From positions 620,001-684,000 of the forward strand of contig NZ_CP097463.1 of NCBI RefSeq assembly GCF_027247405.1: a DNA stretch of 64,000 nt. The letters are read 5' to 3'. Of the stretch, positions 31,550-41,522 are shown piece after piece. The first letter of the stretch is position 1, and each line of letters begins with the position of its first letter. Source of the DNA: Jatrophihabitans cynanchi. GTDB lineage: Bacteria > Actinomycetota > Actinomycetes > Mycobacteriales > Jatrophihabitantaceae. Under the pieces are notes generated by a model, which was given only the letters and a program-made list of their open reading frames with translations, ran no database searches and was not told the origin of the DNA. The position numbers and the translations under genes are program-made.

Positions 31550-33001
31550 CTACCGGCCGGCGAGCTTCTCGCGCAGCGCGGCGAGCGCCTCGTCCGAGGC
31601 GAGTGTGCCGCTGCTCTCCGGGGTGTCGGAGGAGTACGTGCTGGCCTCCCCGGACTCCGAAGCTGCGTCGGCGTCGGCCTTCTGCGCCTCCTCGAGCTGC
31701 TTCTTGTGCGCCTCGAAACGCTCGCGGGCGGCGGCGTAGCGCTTCTCCCACGCCTCGCGCTGCTCGTCGTAACCCTCGAGCCACTCCTGGGTGTCCGGGT
31801 CGAAGCCCTCGGGGTAGATGTAGTTGCCCTTGTCGTCGTACTGGGCCTCCATGCCGTACTGCGCCGGGTCGAAGTGCTCGTCCGCGAGCACGCCCTCGTT
31901 GGCCTGCTTGAGCGAGAGCGAGATGCGGCGCCGGTCCAGGTCGATGTCGATGACCTTGACCAGCAGCTCGTCGCCCACGTTCACGACCTGCTCGGGAATC
32001 TCGACGTGGCGCTCGGCCAGCTCGGAGATGTGCACCAGGCCCTCGATGCCGTCCTGGACGCGCACGAACGCGCCGAACGGGACGAGCTTGGTGACCTTGC
32101 CGGGAACGACCTGGCCGATCTGGTGGGTGCGCGCGAACTGGCGCCACGGGTCCTCCTGGGTCGCCTTCAGCGACAGGGAGACACGCTCGCGGTCCAGGTC
32201 GATGTCGAGCACCTCGACGGTGACCTCCTGGCCGACCTCGACGACCTCGCTCGGGTGGTCGATGTGCTTCCAGGACAGCTCGGACACGTGCACCAGGCCG
32301 TCGACGCCGCCGAGGTCCACGAACGCACCGAAGTTGACGATCGAGGACACCACACCGGTGCGCACCTGGCCCTTGGCCAGCTTGTTCAGGAACTCGCTGC
32401 GCACCTCGGACTGGGTCTGCTCCAGCCACGCGCGGCGCGACAGCACGACGTTGTTGCGGTTCTTGTCCAGCTCGATGATCTTGGCCTCGAGCGTCTTGCC
32501 GACGTACGGCTGCAGGTCGCGCACCCGGCGCATCTCGACGAGCGAGGCCGGCAGGAAGCCGCGCAGCCCGATGTCGATGATCAGGCCGCCCTTGACGACC
32601 TCGATGACCGTTCCCTCGACGACCTCGTCGTTCTCCTTCTTCTCCTCGATCGTGCCCCAGGCCCGCTCGTACTGAGCGCGCTTCTTGGACAGGATCAGGC
32701 GACCCTCCTTGTCCTCCTTCTGGAGCACGAGAGCTTCGATCTCATCGCCGACGGAGACGACCTCGTTGGGGTCGACGTCGTGCTTGATGGAGAGCTCGCG
32801 GGAGGGGATGACACCTTCGGTCTTGTACCCGATGTCGAGGAGGACTTCGTCCCGGTCGACCTTGACGATGGTGCCCTCGACGATGTCGCCATCGTTGAAG
32901 TACTTGATCGTGGAGTCGATCGCGGCGAGGAAGTCATCGGCCGAGCCGATGTCGTTGATCGCGACCTGCGGGATGGTCGGTGCTGCGGTGGTGGACGTCA
33001 T
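31550..33001 (-). CDS. rpsA: 30S ribosomal protein S1
   Basis: 483 residues from ATG 33001 (AGGACC upstream). Four S1 RNA-binding domains: about 36-105 (DIVEGTIVKVDRDEVLLDIG), 122-188 (VVEGTVIEVVKGGLIIDIGL), 209-277 (RTGVVSSIVNFGAFVDLGG) and 294-363 (VPGKVTKLVPFGAFVRVQDG). The C-terminal ~110 residues are acidic and low complexity. S1 helps bring mRNA to the 30S subunit; the four-domain form is the actinobacterial one. In Mycobacterium this protein has been linked to pyrazinamide. Ends before a strong terminator. Confidence 0.97.
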   Translation of the reverse strand: MTSTTAAPTIPQVAINDIGSADDFLAAIDSTIKYFNDGDIVEGTIVKVDRDEVLLDIGYKTEGVIPSRELSIKHDVDPNEVVSVGDEIEALVLQKEDKEGRLILSKKRAQYERAWGTIEEKKENDEVVEGTVIEVVKGGLIIDIGLRGFLPASLVEMRRVRDLQPYVGKTLEAKIIELDKNRNNVVLSRRAWLEQTQSEVRSEFLNKLAKGQVRTGVVSSIVNFGAFVDLGGVDGLVHVSELSWKHIDHPSEVVEVGQEVTVEVLDIDLDRERVSLSLKATQEDPWRQFARTHQIGQVVPGKVTKLVPFGAFVRVQDGIEGLVHISELAERHVEIPEQVVNVGDELLVKVIDIDLDRRRISLSLKQANEGVLADEHFDPAQYGMEAQYDDKGNYIYPEGFDPDTQEWLEGYDEQREAWEKRYAAARERFEAHKKQLEEAQKADADAASESGEASTYSSDTPESSGTLASDEALAALREKLAGR

Positions 33002-33215
33002 TGAGTAGGTAGGTCCTGACAGTTTCTCGTGCGGGTGCGGGCACGTCCGGATCGAGGAATACCGGATGGGATTCGACGAGCGGCCTACTCCCTGTCGAGG
33101 CCACAGACCTGTCCGCAGGCTTGAGCCTACTCTGGACCCCCGGGTGGCCGGAAATCCGGGGCCTGCAAGCGGGTGCCGCGGTGGCGCGCGACAGCCGGCT
33201 GGCAGGATCGCTGAC

Positions 33216-34025
33216 GTGGACCAGATGCCGCCGGTCGCCGGCGTGACGCGGCGCGCGCAGGACGCCCCCAGCACGGTGCGGGCCAACCGGAGCTGGTGGG
33301 ACGCCGACGCGGACGCCTACCACGCCGAGCACGGCGCATTCCTCGGCGACGCCGACTTCGTCTGGTCCCCCGAGGCGCTGCGCGAGCAGGACGCCCGGCT
33401 GCTCGGCGAGGTCCGCGGCCGGCAGGTGCTCGAGGTCGGCTGCGGCGCGGCGATGTGCTCGCGATGGCTGACCGGTCAGGGCGCCGAGGTGCTGGCGTCC
33501 GACGTGTCGGCCGGAATGCTGCGGCACGCCCGCGCCGCGAACGAACGCACGGGCGTGCACGTGCCGCTCGTGCAGGCCGACGCCCAGTACCTGCCGTTCC
33601 CGGACGCCCGGTTCGACATCGTGTTCACCGCGTTCGGCGCCGTCCCGTTCGTCGAGGACTCGGCCCGGGTCATGCGGGAGGTCGCCCGGGTGCTGCGCCC
33701 TGGGGGTCGCTGGGTGTTCGCCACCACCCATCCGCTGCGCTGGTGCTTCCCGGACGATCCGGGGCCGGACGGGCTGACCGCCACGATCCCGTACTGGGAC
33801 CGCACGCCGTACGTCGAGTACGCCGAGAGCGGCGAGGCCAGCTACGTCGAGCATCACCGCACCCTCAGCGACCGGGTCCGCGAGCTCGCCGACGCCGGCT
33901 TCCGGTTGGTCGACATCGTGGAGCCGCAGTGGCCGGCGGGGCACAGCGAGGTCTGGGGGCAGTGGTCGCCGCTGCGCGGCGCGATCCTGCCCGGCACCGC
34001 GATCTACGTCAGCGACCTGAACTGA
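33216..34025 (+). CDS. Class I SAM-dependent methyltransferase
   Basis: 269 residues from GTG 33216; an ATG at 33225 is possible. SAM-binding motif I is QVLEVGCGAAMCSRWL, then ADAQYLPFPDARFDIVFTAF and the post-III motif EVARVLRPGGRWVFATTHP. The N-terminus NRSWWDADADAYHAEHG is typical of the actinobacterial branch found beside rpsA and polA. The methylated substrate is not known. Divergent from rpsA, sharing a 214-bp spacer. Confidence 0.9.
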   Translation: MDQMPPVAGVTRRAQDAPSTVRANRSWWDADADAYHAEHGAFLGDADFVWSPEALREQDARLLGEVRGRQVLEVGCGAAMCSRWLTGQGAEVLASDVSAGMLRHARAANERTGVHVPLVQADAQYLPFPDARFDIVFTAFGAVPFVEDSARVMREVARVLRPGGRWVFATTHPLRWCFPDDPGPDGLTATIPYWDRTPYVEYAESGEASYVEHHRTLSDRVRELADAGFRLVDIVEPQWPAGHSEVWGQWSPLRGAILPGTAIYVSDLN

Positions 34026-34040
34026 CGTTCCGCCCCGGCG

Positions 34041-34988
34041 CTACCCCTGCTCGGCGTCCGGGCTCGCGAGTGGTTCAGTCGGCACAACCTCCGAGGGCCG
34101 CCGACGTCGCGCGGCGAACCACGCGGTTGCGAGCAGCAGGATGCCGATCATCGCCAAGGCGAGCGGAACCCAGTTGCGAATAAGGTGAATCTTGGTCAGC
34201 TGGTCGTCGGCGAAGTCGGCCTGCTCGCGCACGGTCTTGTCGTTGAACGTCAGTGTCCCGTCGAAGACGACCGACTCGTCGGAGGCAAACTTCTGGACGA
34301 TGTGCTGGGCACCCTTCACGATCACGCCGGTGGTCGGCTCGACCCATACCGTCGTCGTGCCGCTGTAGATCCCGGGAATCAATGACTGGATCTTGATCGG
34401 CGTGTCCGGGATCTGCTGCACGAACCGGTAGACGGTCAGTCCGTGCAGCGTCTGACTGCCCTCGTACTTCGCCGGGAATGCCTTTCCGGCGATCGTGTCG
34501 AACAGCGAGTAGGTCCGTTTCGCTGTGTCGATCGGGAACGTGTAGTCCAAACCCGTGTGCTTGACGGCAGCATCGCCATTCACGTTCGCCTTGTACTTCT
34601 GATCCGCCACAGCAGTGGCGTCAACCCTGTCGAAGGCGACGCGGTCCGTGGTCTTCTCGATGAATCCTGGATCGGCTGCGGATGCGCAGCCTGCCGAATC
34701 GACCTTGGTGCCCTCGGCAACGAGACAGAGCGTTTCGTCGTACACCGCCACATCACCAGTGCCGGCGTGCTTGTCACCGGTGACAACGCGAGTAGCTATC
34801 ACATGCACCTCTTGCACAGCCTGCGCGGCGATGACGAACACCTTGCTGTTTCCCTCGGCGACCGTCGTCGACGTGATGTCCAAGGGCGCCTTGACAAGGG
34901 CCGGCGCAACCACCCACTTGGCGATCGCACCGGCTGCGACGAGCACGATGCCCGCCGCCGCCATGACGAGCGTCGACCGCTTCGCCAT
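34041..34988 (-). CDS. DUF3068 membrane protein
   Basis: 315 residues. An N-terminal membrane helix (about 8-30) and a C-terminal one (about 268-290, WVPLALAMIGILLLATAWF) frame a large outside domain: YDETLCLVAEGTKVDSAGCA with a Cys pair, RVAFDRVDATAVAD, GLDYTFPIDTAKRTYSLFD and TTVWVEPTTGVIVKG. This is DUF3068, related to the PorA-like families of mycolata, function not settled. It starts ten bases after the FAS1 lipoprotein gene, so the two form an operon at the cell envelope. Confidence 0.85.
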   Translation of the reverse strand: MAKRSTLVMAAAGIVLVAAGAIAKWVVAPALVKAPLDITSTTVAEGNSKVFVIAAQAVQEVHVIATRVVTGDKHAGTGDVAVYDETLCLVAEGTKVDSAGCASAADPGFIEKTTDRVAFDRVDATAVADQKYKANVNGDAAVKHTGLDYTFPIDTAKRTYSLFDTIAGKAFPAKYEGSQTLHGLTVYRFVQQIPDTPIKIQSLIPGIYSGTTTVWVEPTTGVIVKGAQHIVQKFASDESVVFDGTLTFNDKTVREQADFADDQLTKIHLIRNWVPLALAMIGILLLATAWFAARRRRPSEVVPTEPLASPDAEQG

Positions 34989-34998
34989 CTCGCGGCCG

Positions 34999-35652
34999 TC
35001 AGCTGGCCGGGTGCAGAACAGTGTCGATCAGGTAAACCGTGGCGTTCTTGGTCTGGATTCCACCGCAGATGATCTTCGCTTTGCCGTTCACCACATAGTC
35101 GTCACCGCTACCGGTGATCGTGATGTCAGTGCCCTGCATCGTCTTGTGCTTGCCAACCAAGGCATCCTTCGCGACCTTGCCCTCCAACACGTGGTATCGG
35201 AGGGTAGCCACGAGAACCGGCTTCATCTTCGGATCTGTAAGCAGCGCCTGCACCTGCGCGGCGGGCTCCTTCTTGAAGGCATCGTCGACAGGCGCGAACA
35301 CGGTAAGCGCCGGGGCAGCATTGAGGGTCGCAGTCAATCCGGCGGCATTGGCGGCAGTAACCACACTGGACAGGAACGGCACGTTGGCCGCGACGGTACC
35401 GACCGGCACCGCACCTGCCGGAGCGAGGGCGGCATCGCTCATACCGAGCGAAGCGCACCCTGGGCCGAACAGCGTCGACGCCGTCGCGCTGCTCGAAGTC
35501 GGCGTGGGCGTGGATGACGCCGCGCTGGACGGCTGGCTCACAGGCGTGGTGCTGGTCGAGCCACCGTTGTCATTCTTCGAACTGCTGCACGCGGTTATGC
35601 CGGCGGCGAGCGCCAAGCCAGTAACCGTGATGGCGAGCGAGCGGCGGAGCAT
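34999..35652 (-). CDS. FAS1 (fasciclin) domain lipoprotein
   Basis: 217 residues from ATG 35652 (AGGG upstream). Lipobox LAAGITAC with Cys about 22, then a Ser/Thr/Pro linker, and one FAS1 domain at about 80-215: PFLSSVVTAANAAGLTATLN, LTVFAPVDDAFKK, LRYHVLEGKV, then YLIDTVLHPAS. Similar to the MPT70/MPT83 type of mycobacteria. Probably anchored on the outer face of the membrane and used in adhesion or protein contacts. Forms an operon with the DUF3068 gene. Confidence 0.9.
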   Translation of the reverse strand: MLRRSLAITVTGLALAAGITACSSSKNDNGGSTSTTPVSQPSSAASSTPTPTSSSATASTLFGPGCASLGMSDAALAPAGAVPVGTVAANVPFLSSVVTAANAAGLTATLNAAPALTVFAPVDDAFKKEPAAQVQALLTDPKMKPVLVATLRYHVLEGKVAKDALVGKHKTMQGTDITITGSGDDYVVNGKAKIICGGIQTKNATVYLIDTVLHPAS

Positions 35653-36004
35653 CAAGAGCACCCTTCGTTGAGGAAACGGGCGGCGGCCGCCCGCCCGCGA
35701 CGCTCCCAGGCACCGTGATGAGGTTCGATCGGCGGTGGCGGGAGGTGTAATCAGGCACAAAGCGTAGCGCATGTCTACTCGCCGGTAACCCGCCGATAAC
35801 AGGATCACCTGACATATCTGGTGCCAAAGCCGCGGTTTCACCCGCTGTCGGGGAGATTGAATACTCCACGCAGCTCGTCTGCTGCTCAGCTGCCCTCGTT
35901 GCCAGTTGCTGCCCGTGCTCCTCAACAGAACGGACCCGCACCGGCGCAGCGCCTCTAGGCTCGTCGCTGCGGCGCCAGGTCGGGGCCGGGAAGGACGGTG
36001 CGGC
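35653..36004 (+). other. Divergent intergenic region
   Basis: 352 bp between the FAS1 lipoprotein gene (minus) and the flippase-like gene (plus). It is less GC-rich in the middle (35745-35870) and should hold promoters for both sides, but I could not pick a convincing -35/-10 pair. No gene is seen. Confidence 0.5.
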
Positions 36005-37249
36005 GTGCGGATTGCCGCGGCACGCTCGCCGGCGCTGTCTGCGGCGTCGGTGCCGGCGGCGTTCGTCATGGCGAATGCGCTCAGCTATGCACTGTTGCTC
36101 GTCGCAGCTCGCACGCTGTCCACGCCCGAGTATGGAGAATTGTCCTCGCTCCTCGGGCTGCTGCTGGTATCCACCGTTCCATTGCTCGCGCTACAAACCG
36201 TCAGCGCCAGGCGAGTCGCGACCGAGACAGGGGCCGATGGGCTGGTGCGCGGGACAGCCGTGATTGCCGCTGTCACCGCAGCGGCGCTGCTCACATCTAG
36301 CCCGGCACTCGGAGCTTTCTTGCACCTGTCATCCGTCCTTGGGATCGCGCTCGTCGCGGCAACCGTGCCGGCGAACGCGGTTCTGGGCACCGCGATGGGG
36401 GTCGCTCAGGGCCAGCGCCGCTTCGGCTCGCTCGCTGCCCTCACCCTCGCGGCTACCGGTGGCCGGTCGGCCGGTGGCTTGGTCGGGCTCTTCGCCGGGC
36501 ACAGTCCGGACGCGACGCTCACCGGAATTCTCGCTGGCACTGCGATTGCGGCGTTCATAGCGGCGGGCGGCGGCCGCGGTTCTGCCAGGCACCGGATCGC
36601 GTTGCGTCGGCGAGCTCCGAGCGGCATGTTCGCCGAGACTCTGCACGCCGGGCATGCACTTGGGGCGTTTCTGCTGCTGACCAGCATGGACGTGCTGCTC
36701 GCCCGACACATTCTCAGCAGCTCGGAGGCAGGGGCCTATGCGCTCGGCTCAGTGATCACGCGCGGCGCCCTCTGGTTGCCGCAGTCCGCAATCTCGCTGA
36801 TGTTTGCCTCGCTGTCCGAGACAACGCGTCACCACCGCACTGCGCGCAGCGCAGTCGCGGTCGTGCTCACGCTGGGCAGCGCTGTCGTTCTCGGATCCGC
36901 CGCGCTGGGCCACGTGGTCGTGGGTGTCGTGGGTGGCAGCAAGTACCACCAGTTGGACGGCGTGATCTGGCTGTTCGCGCTGCTGGGATCGCTCTTGTCA
37001 CTTGTGCAACTAGCGATCCTCGCCGGCCTTGCGCAACGGCGGACCGGCCGGGTAGCGCTGCTCTGGGGGACGATTGTCATCGACCTCGCGATCGTGCTGG
37101 GCATCGGCCATGTATCCGAACCCGGCCAGCTCGTGACCACGCTGGCCGCAATCGCAGCGGGGGCCGCCGCCGTGGCGCTCTGGCTGAGCCTGCGACGGCC
37201 AGCTCCGGCCCATCGATTCGCCGCCGAGGCCGAAGTGTCGACCATCTGA
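36005..37249 (+). CDS. Flippase-like polytopic membrane protein
   Basis: 414 residues from GTG 36005 (GGAAGGACGG upstream). Twelve or so hydrophobic helices in the arrangement of the polysaccharide/MATE-like flippases: opening PAAFVMANALSYALLLVAAR and STPEYGELSSLLGLLLVSTV, then LLTSMDVLLARHILSSSEAG and YALGSVITRGALWLPQSAIS. Proteins of this kind move lipid-linked sugars across the membrane. There are no glycosyltransferase genes around to suggest a substrate. Convergent with polA. Confidence 0.72.
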   Translation: MRIAAARSPALSAASVPAAFVMANALSYALLLVAARTLSTPEYGELSSLLGLLLVSTVPLLALQTVSARRVATETGADGLVRGTAVIAAVTAAALLTSSPALGAFLHLSSVLGIALVAATVPANAVLGTAMGVAQGQRRFGSLAALTLAATGGRSAGGLVGLFAGHSPDATLTGILAGTAIAAFIAAGGGRGSARHRIALRRRAPSGMFAETLHAGHALGAFLLLTSMDVLLARHILSSSEAGAYALGSVITRGALWLPQSAISLMFASLSETTRHHRTARSAVAVVLTLGSAVVLGSAALGHVVVGVVGGSKYHQLDGVIWLFALLGSLLSLVQLAILAGLAQRRTGRVALLWGTIVIDLAIVLGIGHVSEPGQLVTTLAAIAAGAAAVALWLSLRRPAPAHRFAAEAEVSTI

Positions 37250-37321
37250 GTTGCCGAGTCCACTTCATCGCGCTGCGCGCGAAGAGGCCGCCAGACGCGA
37301 GTACAGCGAGCGCGGATTGGG

Positions 37322-40024
37322 TCAATGCGCCGCTTCGTGCCAGGTGCGGCCGATGCCGACCGAGACGTCCATCGGCACGTCCAGCTGGTACGCGCCGCCC
37401 ATCTGGGCGCGCACGAGGTCTTCGACCTGTTCACGCTCCCCCGGCGCGATCTCGAGCACCAGTTCGTCGTGCACCTGCAGCAGCAGTCGAGAACGCAGCC
37501 CCGCATTTGCCAACCCGCGGTGCACGCCGAGCATCGCGATCTTGATGATGTCGGCTGCGCTGCCCTGGATCGGAGCGTTCAGCGCGGCCCGCTCGGCCAT
37601 CTCGCGCAGGTTCCGGTTCTCGCTGTTCAGCTTGTCCAGGTAGCGCCGCCTGCCCAGGATGGTCGCCGTGTAGCCGGTCTGCCTGGCGTCCTCCACCACC
37701 GAGTGCAGGTAGTCGCGCACGCCGCCGAAGCGGGTGAAGTACGCGTCCATCTGCCCGCGCGCCTCCTCGGGCGTGATCTTCAGTTGCTTGGACAGCCCGA
37801 ACGCCGACAGCCCGTACGCCAGCCCGTACGACATCGCCTTGACCCGGCGGCGCAGCTCGCTGTCGATCTGGTCGGCAGGCAGGTCGAACGCGCGGGAGGC
37901 CACGAACGTGTGCAGGTCCTCGCCGGACTGGAACGCCTCGATCAGCCCGGCGTCTCGCGACAGGTGCGCCATGATCCGCATCTCGATCTGGCTGTAGTCG
38001 GCGGTCATCAACGACTCGAAGCCGGCGCCGACGGTGAACGCCTCGCGGATGCGCCGGCCCTCGGCGGTGCGCACCGGGATGTTCTGCAGGTTCGGGTCGG
38101 TGGACGAGAGCCGGCCGGTCGCCGCGACGGTCTGGTTGAACGTGGTGTGGATTCGGCCCTGGTCGTCGACCAGCGGAAGCAGCCCGTCGACGACGGTCTT
38201 GAGCCGGGCGACCTCGCGGTGGCGCAGCAACAGCTCCAGGATCGGGTGCTCGGTCTTGACGTACAGGTCCGCGAGCGAGTCGGCGTCAGTGGTGTAGCCG
38301 GTCTTGATCCGCTTGGTCTTGGGCAGCGCGAACTGGTCGAACAGGATCTCCTGCAGCTGCTTGGGCGAGCCGAGGTTGAACTCGCGCCCGGCGACCCGGT
38401 GCGCGTCCTGCTCCACGTCCTTGACGCCTGCCGCGAGTTCGGCCTGCAGCGCGAGCAGCGCGTCGGTGTCGACGGCGATCCCGGTCGCCTCCATGTCGGC
38501 GAGCACGTAGGTGAGCGGCAACTCCAGTTCACGCAGCAGGCCGACCGCGCCGTCGCGATCCAGATCGCGGTCGAACGCGTCCGCGAGGTCCCGGACGGCA
38601 GCGGCGCGCAGAGTCTCGACCTGAGCGAGAGCCTCGTCCGACTCCTCGACTCCGCCGTCCAGGGTCAGCTGGCCGGACTCGGTCGCAGCGTCGTTGTTGC
38701 GCAGTTCGCGGCGCAGGTAGCGCAGGGCGAGGTCGGCCAGGTCGTACGAGCGCTGGTCCGGCCGCAGCAGGTAGCCGGCGAGCTGGGTGTCGGACGTGAC
38801 GCCGTCGATGGTCCAGTTGTGCTGCCGAAGCGCCAGCAGCGGGCCCTTGAGGTCGTGCACCGCCTTGGTGGCCGCCGGGTCGGCCAGCCACCCGGCCAAC
38901 GCGCTCTCGTCGGCCGGCGTCAGCGCGGCCGGGTCGAGGAAGGCAGCTGCGCCGTCCGTCGCGGCCAGCGCGATGCCGGTCAGGACGCCGGTGCCGCGCC
39001 CCCACTGGCCGCGGAAGGCCAGCCCCGCACGTGCCCCGCTGCGCACGTGCTCGTCCAGCCACTGCGCCACCTCGTCGACACCGAGCCGGGTGACCGCGAC
39101 GTCGAACCCCTGCTCCGCCTCCGGCTCCGGCGCGGCGACCGTGGCGAAGAGCCGGTCGCGCAGCACGGTGAACTGCAGGTCGTCGAACAGCTTGTGCACC
39201 TCGTCGCGGTCCCACTGCTGCCGCGCCAGGTCGTCGACCCCCACCTCGAGCTCGACCGTGCGCACGAGCTCGGTGAGCCGGCGGTTGCGGATCACGCTGG
39301 CGAGGTTGTCCCGCAGCGCGTCACCGACCTTGCCCTTGACGGTGTCCACGCCCGCGACGAGCGCGTCGAAGGTGCCGAACTCGCGCACCCACTTGGCTGC
39401 GGTCTTCTCGCCCACCCCGGGGATGCCGGGCAGGTTGTCGCTCGGGTCGCCACGGAGCGCGGCGAAGTCGGGGTACTGCGCGGGCGTCAGGCCGTACTTC
39501 TCCTGCACTGCCTCCGGCGTGAACCGGGTGAGATCGCTGACGCCGCGGCGCGGGTAGAGCACGGTGACGTCGTCGTTCACCAGTTGCAGGGCGTCGCGGT
39601 CGCCGGTACAGATCAGCACCCGCATCTGCTGCGCGACGGCCTGCGTGGTGAGCGTGGCGATCACGTCGTCGGCCTCGAAGTTGTCCACCGCCAACGAGCA
39701 GATCCGCAGCGCGTCGAGAACTTCGCGGATCAGCGTGACCTGACCCTTGAAGTCGTCCGGCGTCGCTGACCTACCCGCCTTGTACTCGGCGTAGGCGTCA
39801 CTGCGGAACGTCTTGCGCGAGACGTCGAAGGCCACTGCGATGTGCGTCGGGTTCTCGTCGCGCAGCAGGTTGATCAGCATCGAGGTGAACCCGAACACCG
39901 CGTTGGTCGGCTGCCCGGTGGTCGTGGACATCTCCACCTCGCGCAGCGCGTAGAACGCGCGGTACGCCAGGGAGTGCCCGTCGAGCAGCAGCAGCGTGGG
40001 ACGTTCGGAGCTCGCGACTGTCAC
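37322..40024 (-). CDS. polA: DNA polymerase I
   Basis: 900 residues. N-terminal 5'-3' exonuclease (about 1-300: LLLLDGHSLAYRAFYAL, CTGDRDALQLV, GIPGVGEKTAAKWV). A central domain shaped like a 3'-5' exonuclease but without the full DEDD set (about 310-500), as usual in actinobacteria. C-terminal polymerase (about 510-900: motif A MTADYSQIEMRIMAHLS, motif B RRVKAMSYGLAYGLSAFGL, motif C LLQVHDELVLEI). It removes RNA primers and fills repair gaps. Confidence 0.97.
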   Translation of the reverse strand: MTVASSERPTLLLLDGHSLAYRAFYALREVEMSTTTGQPTNAVFGFTSMLINLLRDENPTHIAVAFDVSRKTFRSDAYAEYKAGRSATPDDFKGQVTLIREVLDALRICSLAVDNFEADDVIATLTTQAVAQQMRVLICTGDRDALQLVNDDVTVLYPRRGVSDLTRFTPEAVQEKYGLTPAQYPDFAALRGDPSDNLPGIPGVGEKTAAKWVREFGTFDALVAGVDTVKGKVGDALRDNLASVIRNRRLTELVRTVELEVGVDDLARQQWDRDEVHKLFDDLQFTVLRDRLFATVAAPEPEAEQGFDVAVTRLGVDEVAQWLDEHVRSGARAGLAFRGQWGRGTGVLTGIALAATDGAAAFLDPAALTPADESALAGWLADPAATKAVHDLKGPLLALRQHNWTIDGVTSDTQLAGYLLRPDQRSYDLADLALRYLRRELRNNDAATESGQLTLDGGVEESDEALAQVETLRAAAVRDLADAFDRDLDRDGAVGLLRELELPLTYVLADMEATGIAVDTDALLALQAELAAGVKDVEQDAHRVAGREFNLGSPKQLQEILFDQFALPKTKRIKTGYTTDADSLADLYVKTEHPILELLLRHREVARLKTVVDGLLPLVDDQGRIHTTFNQTVAATGRLSSTDPNLQNIPVRTAEGRRIREAFTVGAGFESLMTADYSQIEMRIMAHLSRDAGLIEAFQSGEDLHTFVASRAFDLPADQIDSELRRRVKAMSYGLAYGLSAFGLSKQLKITPEEARGQMDAYFTRFGGVRDYLHSVVEDARQTGYTATILGRRRYLDKLNSENRNLREMAERAALNAPIQGSAADIIKIAMLGVHRGLANAGLRSRLLLQVHDELVLEIAPGEREQVEDLVRAQMGGAYQLDVPMDVSVGIGRTWHEAAH

Positions 40025-40056
40025 GACCGCAGTCTAGGAGCGCGCTACGACGAGCC

Positions 40057-40656
40057 TCAGGCGCGGCGGGCGGAACGGGCGGCGATGCTGGTGCGCTGGG
40101 CCCGCAGCAGCCGCGCCCGGCGCAGCACGGCCATCCGCTCGGGCGCGTCGGCCAGGCCGAGCGCGCGGCGCAGCACGCTGGTGGACGCCACCCGGTGCAC
40201 CACCAGCGGGGCGAACCCGAGGCGGGCCAGGTAGCGGTTGCCCTCCCGCGAGCCGGCGGCGGCGGTGGCGAGCACCCGCTCGACGCCGCGCTCGTCGGCA
40301 AGGTGGACGGCGGCGGCGAGCAGCGCACGGCCGACGCCGCGGCGGCGCTGGTCGGGCGCCACGATCAGGTGGGTGATGTGCAGCACCGGCGTGAGGTCGA
40401 TCGCGCCGACGTCGTCGGGACGGGTCACCAGCAGCCCGACGATCTCGCCCGTCGGGTCGTCGATGGCGAGGGTCAGGTTGCGCGTCCCGTCGGCCAGGAT
40501 CTCGTTCAGCCGACGGGTCAGGTGTTCGGTGCTGTCATCGAGCAGCGCGCGGCCGCTGAACTGCCCGGAGGTCACATCGGTGGAGTGGATCAGGTCGACG
40601 AGCGCCGGAACGTCCAGGACATCTGCGGGCCGGACCCTGACATTCACACGTGACAC
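40057..40656 (-). CDS. GNAT family N-acetyltransferase
   Basis: 199 residues from GTG 40656. GNAT fold with the acetyl-CoA motif LIVAPDQRRRGVGRALLAAA at about 118-137 and LTLAIDDPTGEIVGLLVTRP before it. The C-terminal tail (about 160-199) is very basic (RRARLLRAQRTSIAARSARRA has ten Arg), perhaps for nucleic-acid contact. The substrate is unknown. It stands 32 bp upstream of polA on the same strand, a position often taken by a small acetyltransferase in related genomes. Confidence 0.85.
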   Translation of the reverse strand: MSRVNVRVRPADVLDVPALVDLIHSTDVTSGQFSGRALLDDSTEHLTRRLNEILADGTRNLTLAIDDPTGEIVGLLVTRPDDVGAIDLTPVLHITHLIVAPDQRRRGVGRALLAAAVHLADERGVERVLATAAAGSREGNRYLARLGFAPLVVHRVASTSVLRRALGLADAPERMAVLRRARLLRAQRTSIAARSARRA

Positions 40657-40796
40657 GGCGGCGCCTCCATGCGACTCGGGCGAGATCGCTCTCGCAAACC
40701 CTCCACACCCTAGAACCGGGCCTGGCCGGCGGGAACGACGGGGCACTCGGGTGGCAGCAACCTGTGCGCGAGCTTCCCGCGCGGGCGCTGCCCTGG

Positions 40797-41522
40797 CTAA
40801 GATGCCGCGACCTCCCCGCCGAGGTAGACGGCGCGGACCCGGTCGTCGTTCAGCAACTCCTGCCCGGTGCCGCTGAGCACGACGCTGCCGGTCTCCAGCA
40901 CGTAGCCGCGGTGTGCCAGGTTGAGTGCCTTGGATGCGTTCTGCTCCACCAGCAGAACGGTCACGCCCGCCCGGTTGATCTCGCCGATGATCGAGAAGAT
41001 CTGCGCGATGAACTGTGGCGCCAGCCCCATCGACGGCTCGTCCAGCAGCAGCACGCGCGGCTTGGACATCAGGGCGCGGCCGATCGCGAGCATCTGCTGC
41101 TCGCCGCCGGACATCGTGCCCGCGACCTGGGTACGCCGCTCCTTCAGCCGGGGAAACAGCTCGAAGACGTGCTCGAGCTCGGCCGGCAGGTTCTTGCGGT
41201 CCTTGCGGGCGTAGGCGCCCATGTCCAGGTTCTCCAGGACGGTCATGCCGGGGAACACACCACGACCCTCGGGCGCCTGGCAGATGCCGCGTACCACGCG
41301 CAGGTCGGCGCGCAGCTTGGTGATGTCGTCCCCGGCGAAACTGATCCGGCCGGTGGACAGCGGCCGGATGCCGGAGATCGCCCGCATCGTGGTCGTCTTG
41401 CCGGCACCGTTCGCGCCGATCAGCGTGACGATCTCGCCCTCTTCGACCGCGATGCTGATGTCGTGCAGGGCACGGATGCGCCCGTAGTTGACCGAGACGT
41501 CGTCGAGCTCAAGCAGCGCCAT
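40797..41522 (-). CDS. livF: Branched-chain amino acid ABC transporter ATPase LivF
   Basis: 241 residues. Walker A GANGAGKTTTMRAISG, signature MSGGEQQMLAIGRALMSKP, Walker B LLLDEPSMGLAPQFI. The MSGGEQQM and VEQNASKAL forms are those of LivF. It overlaps the end of livG by 14 bp and closes the livK-H-M-G-F unit. Confidence 0.95.
   Translation of the reverse strand: MALLELDDVSVNYGRIRALHDISIAVEEGEIVTLIGANGAGKTTTMRAISGIRPLSTGRISFAGDDITKLRADLRVVRGICQAPEGRGVFPGMTVLENLDMGAYARKDRKNLPAELEHVFELFPRLKERRTQVAGTMSGGEQQMLAIGRALMSKPRVLLLDEPSMGLAPQFIAQIFSIIGEINRAGVTVLLVEQNASKALNLAHRGYVLETGSVVLSGTGQELLNDDRVRAVYLGGEVAAS

Noticed and set aside
37325-39769. 814-codon open frame on the plus strand opposite polA
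   Set aside because: Antisense shadow of polA; no domain, no ribosome site, typical shadow composition.
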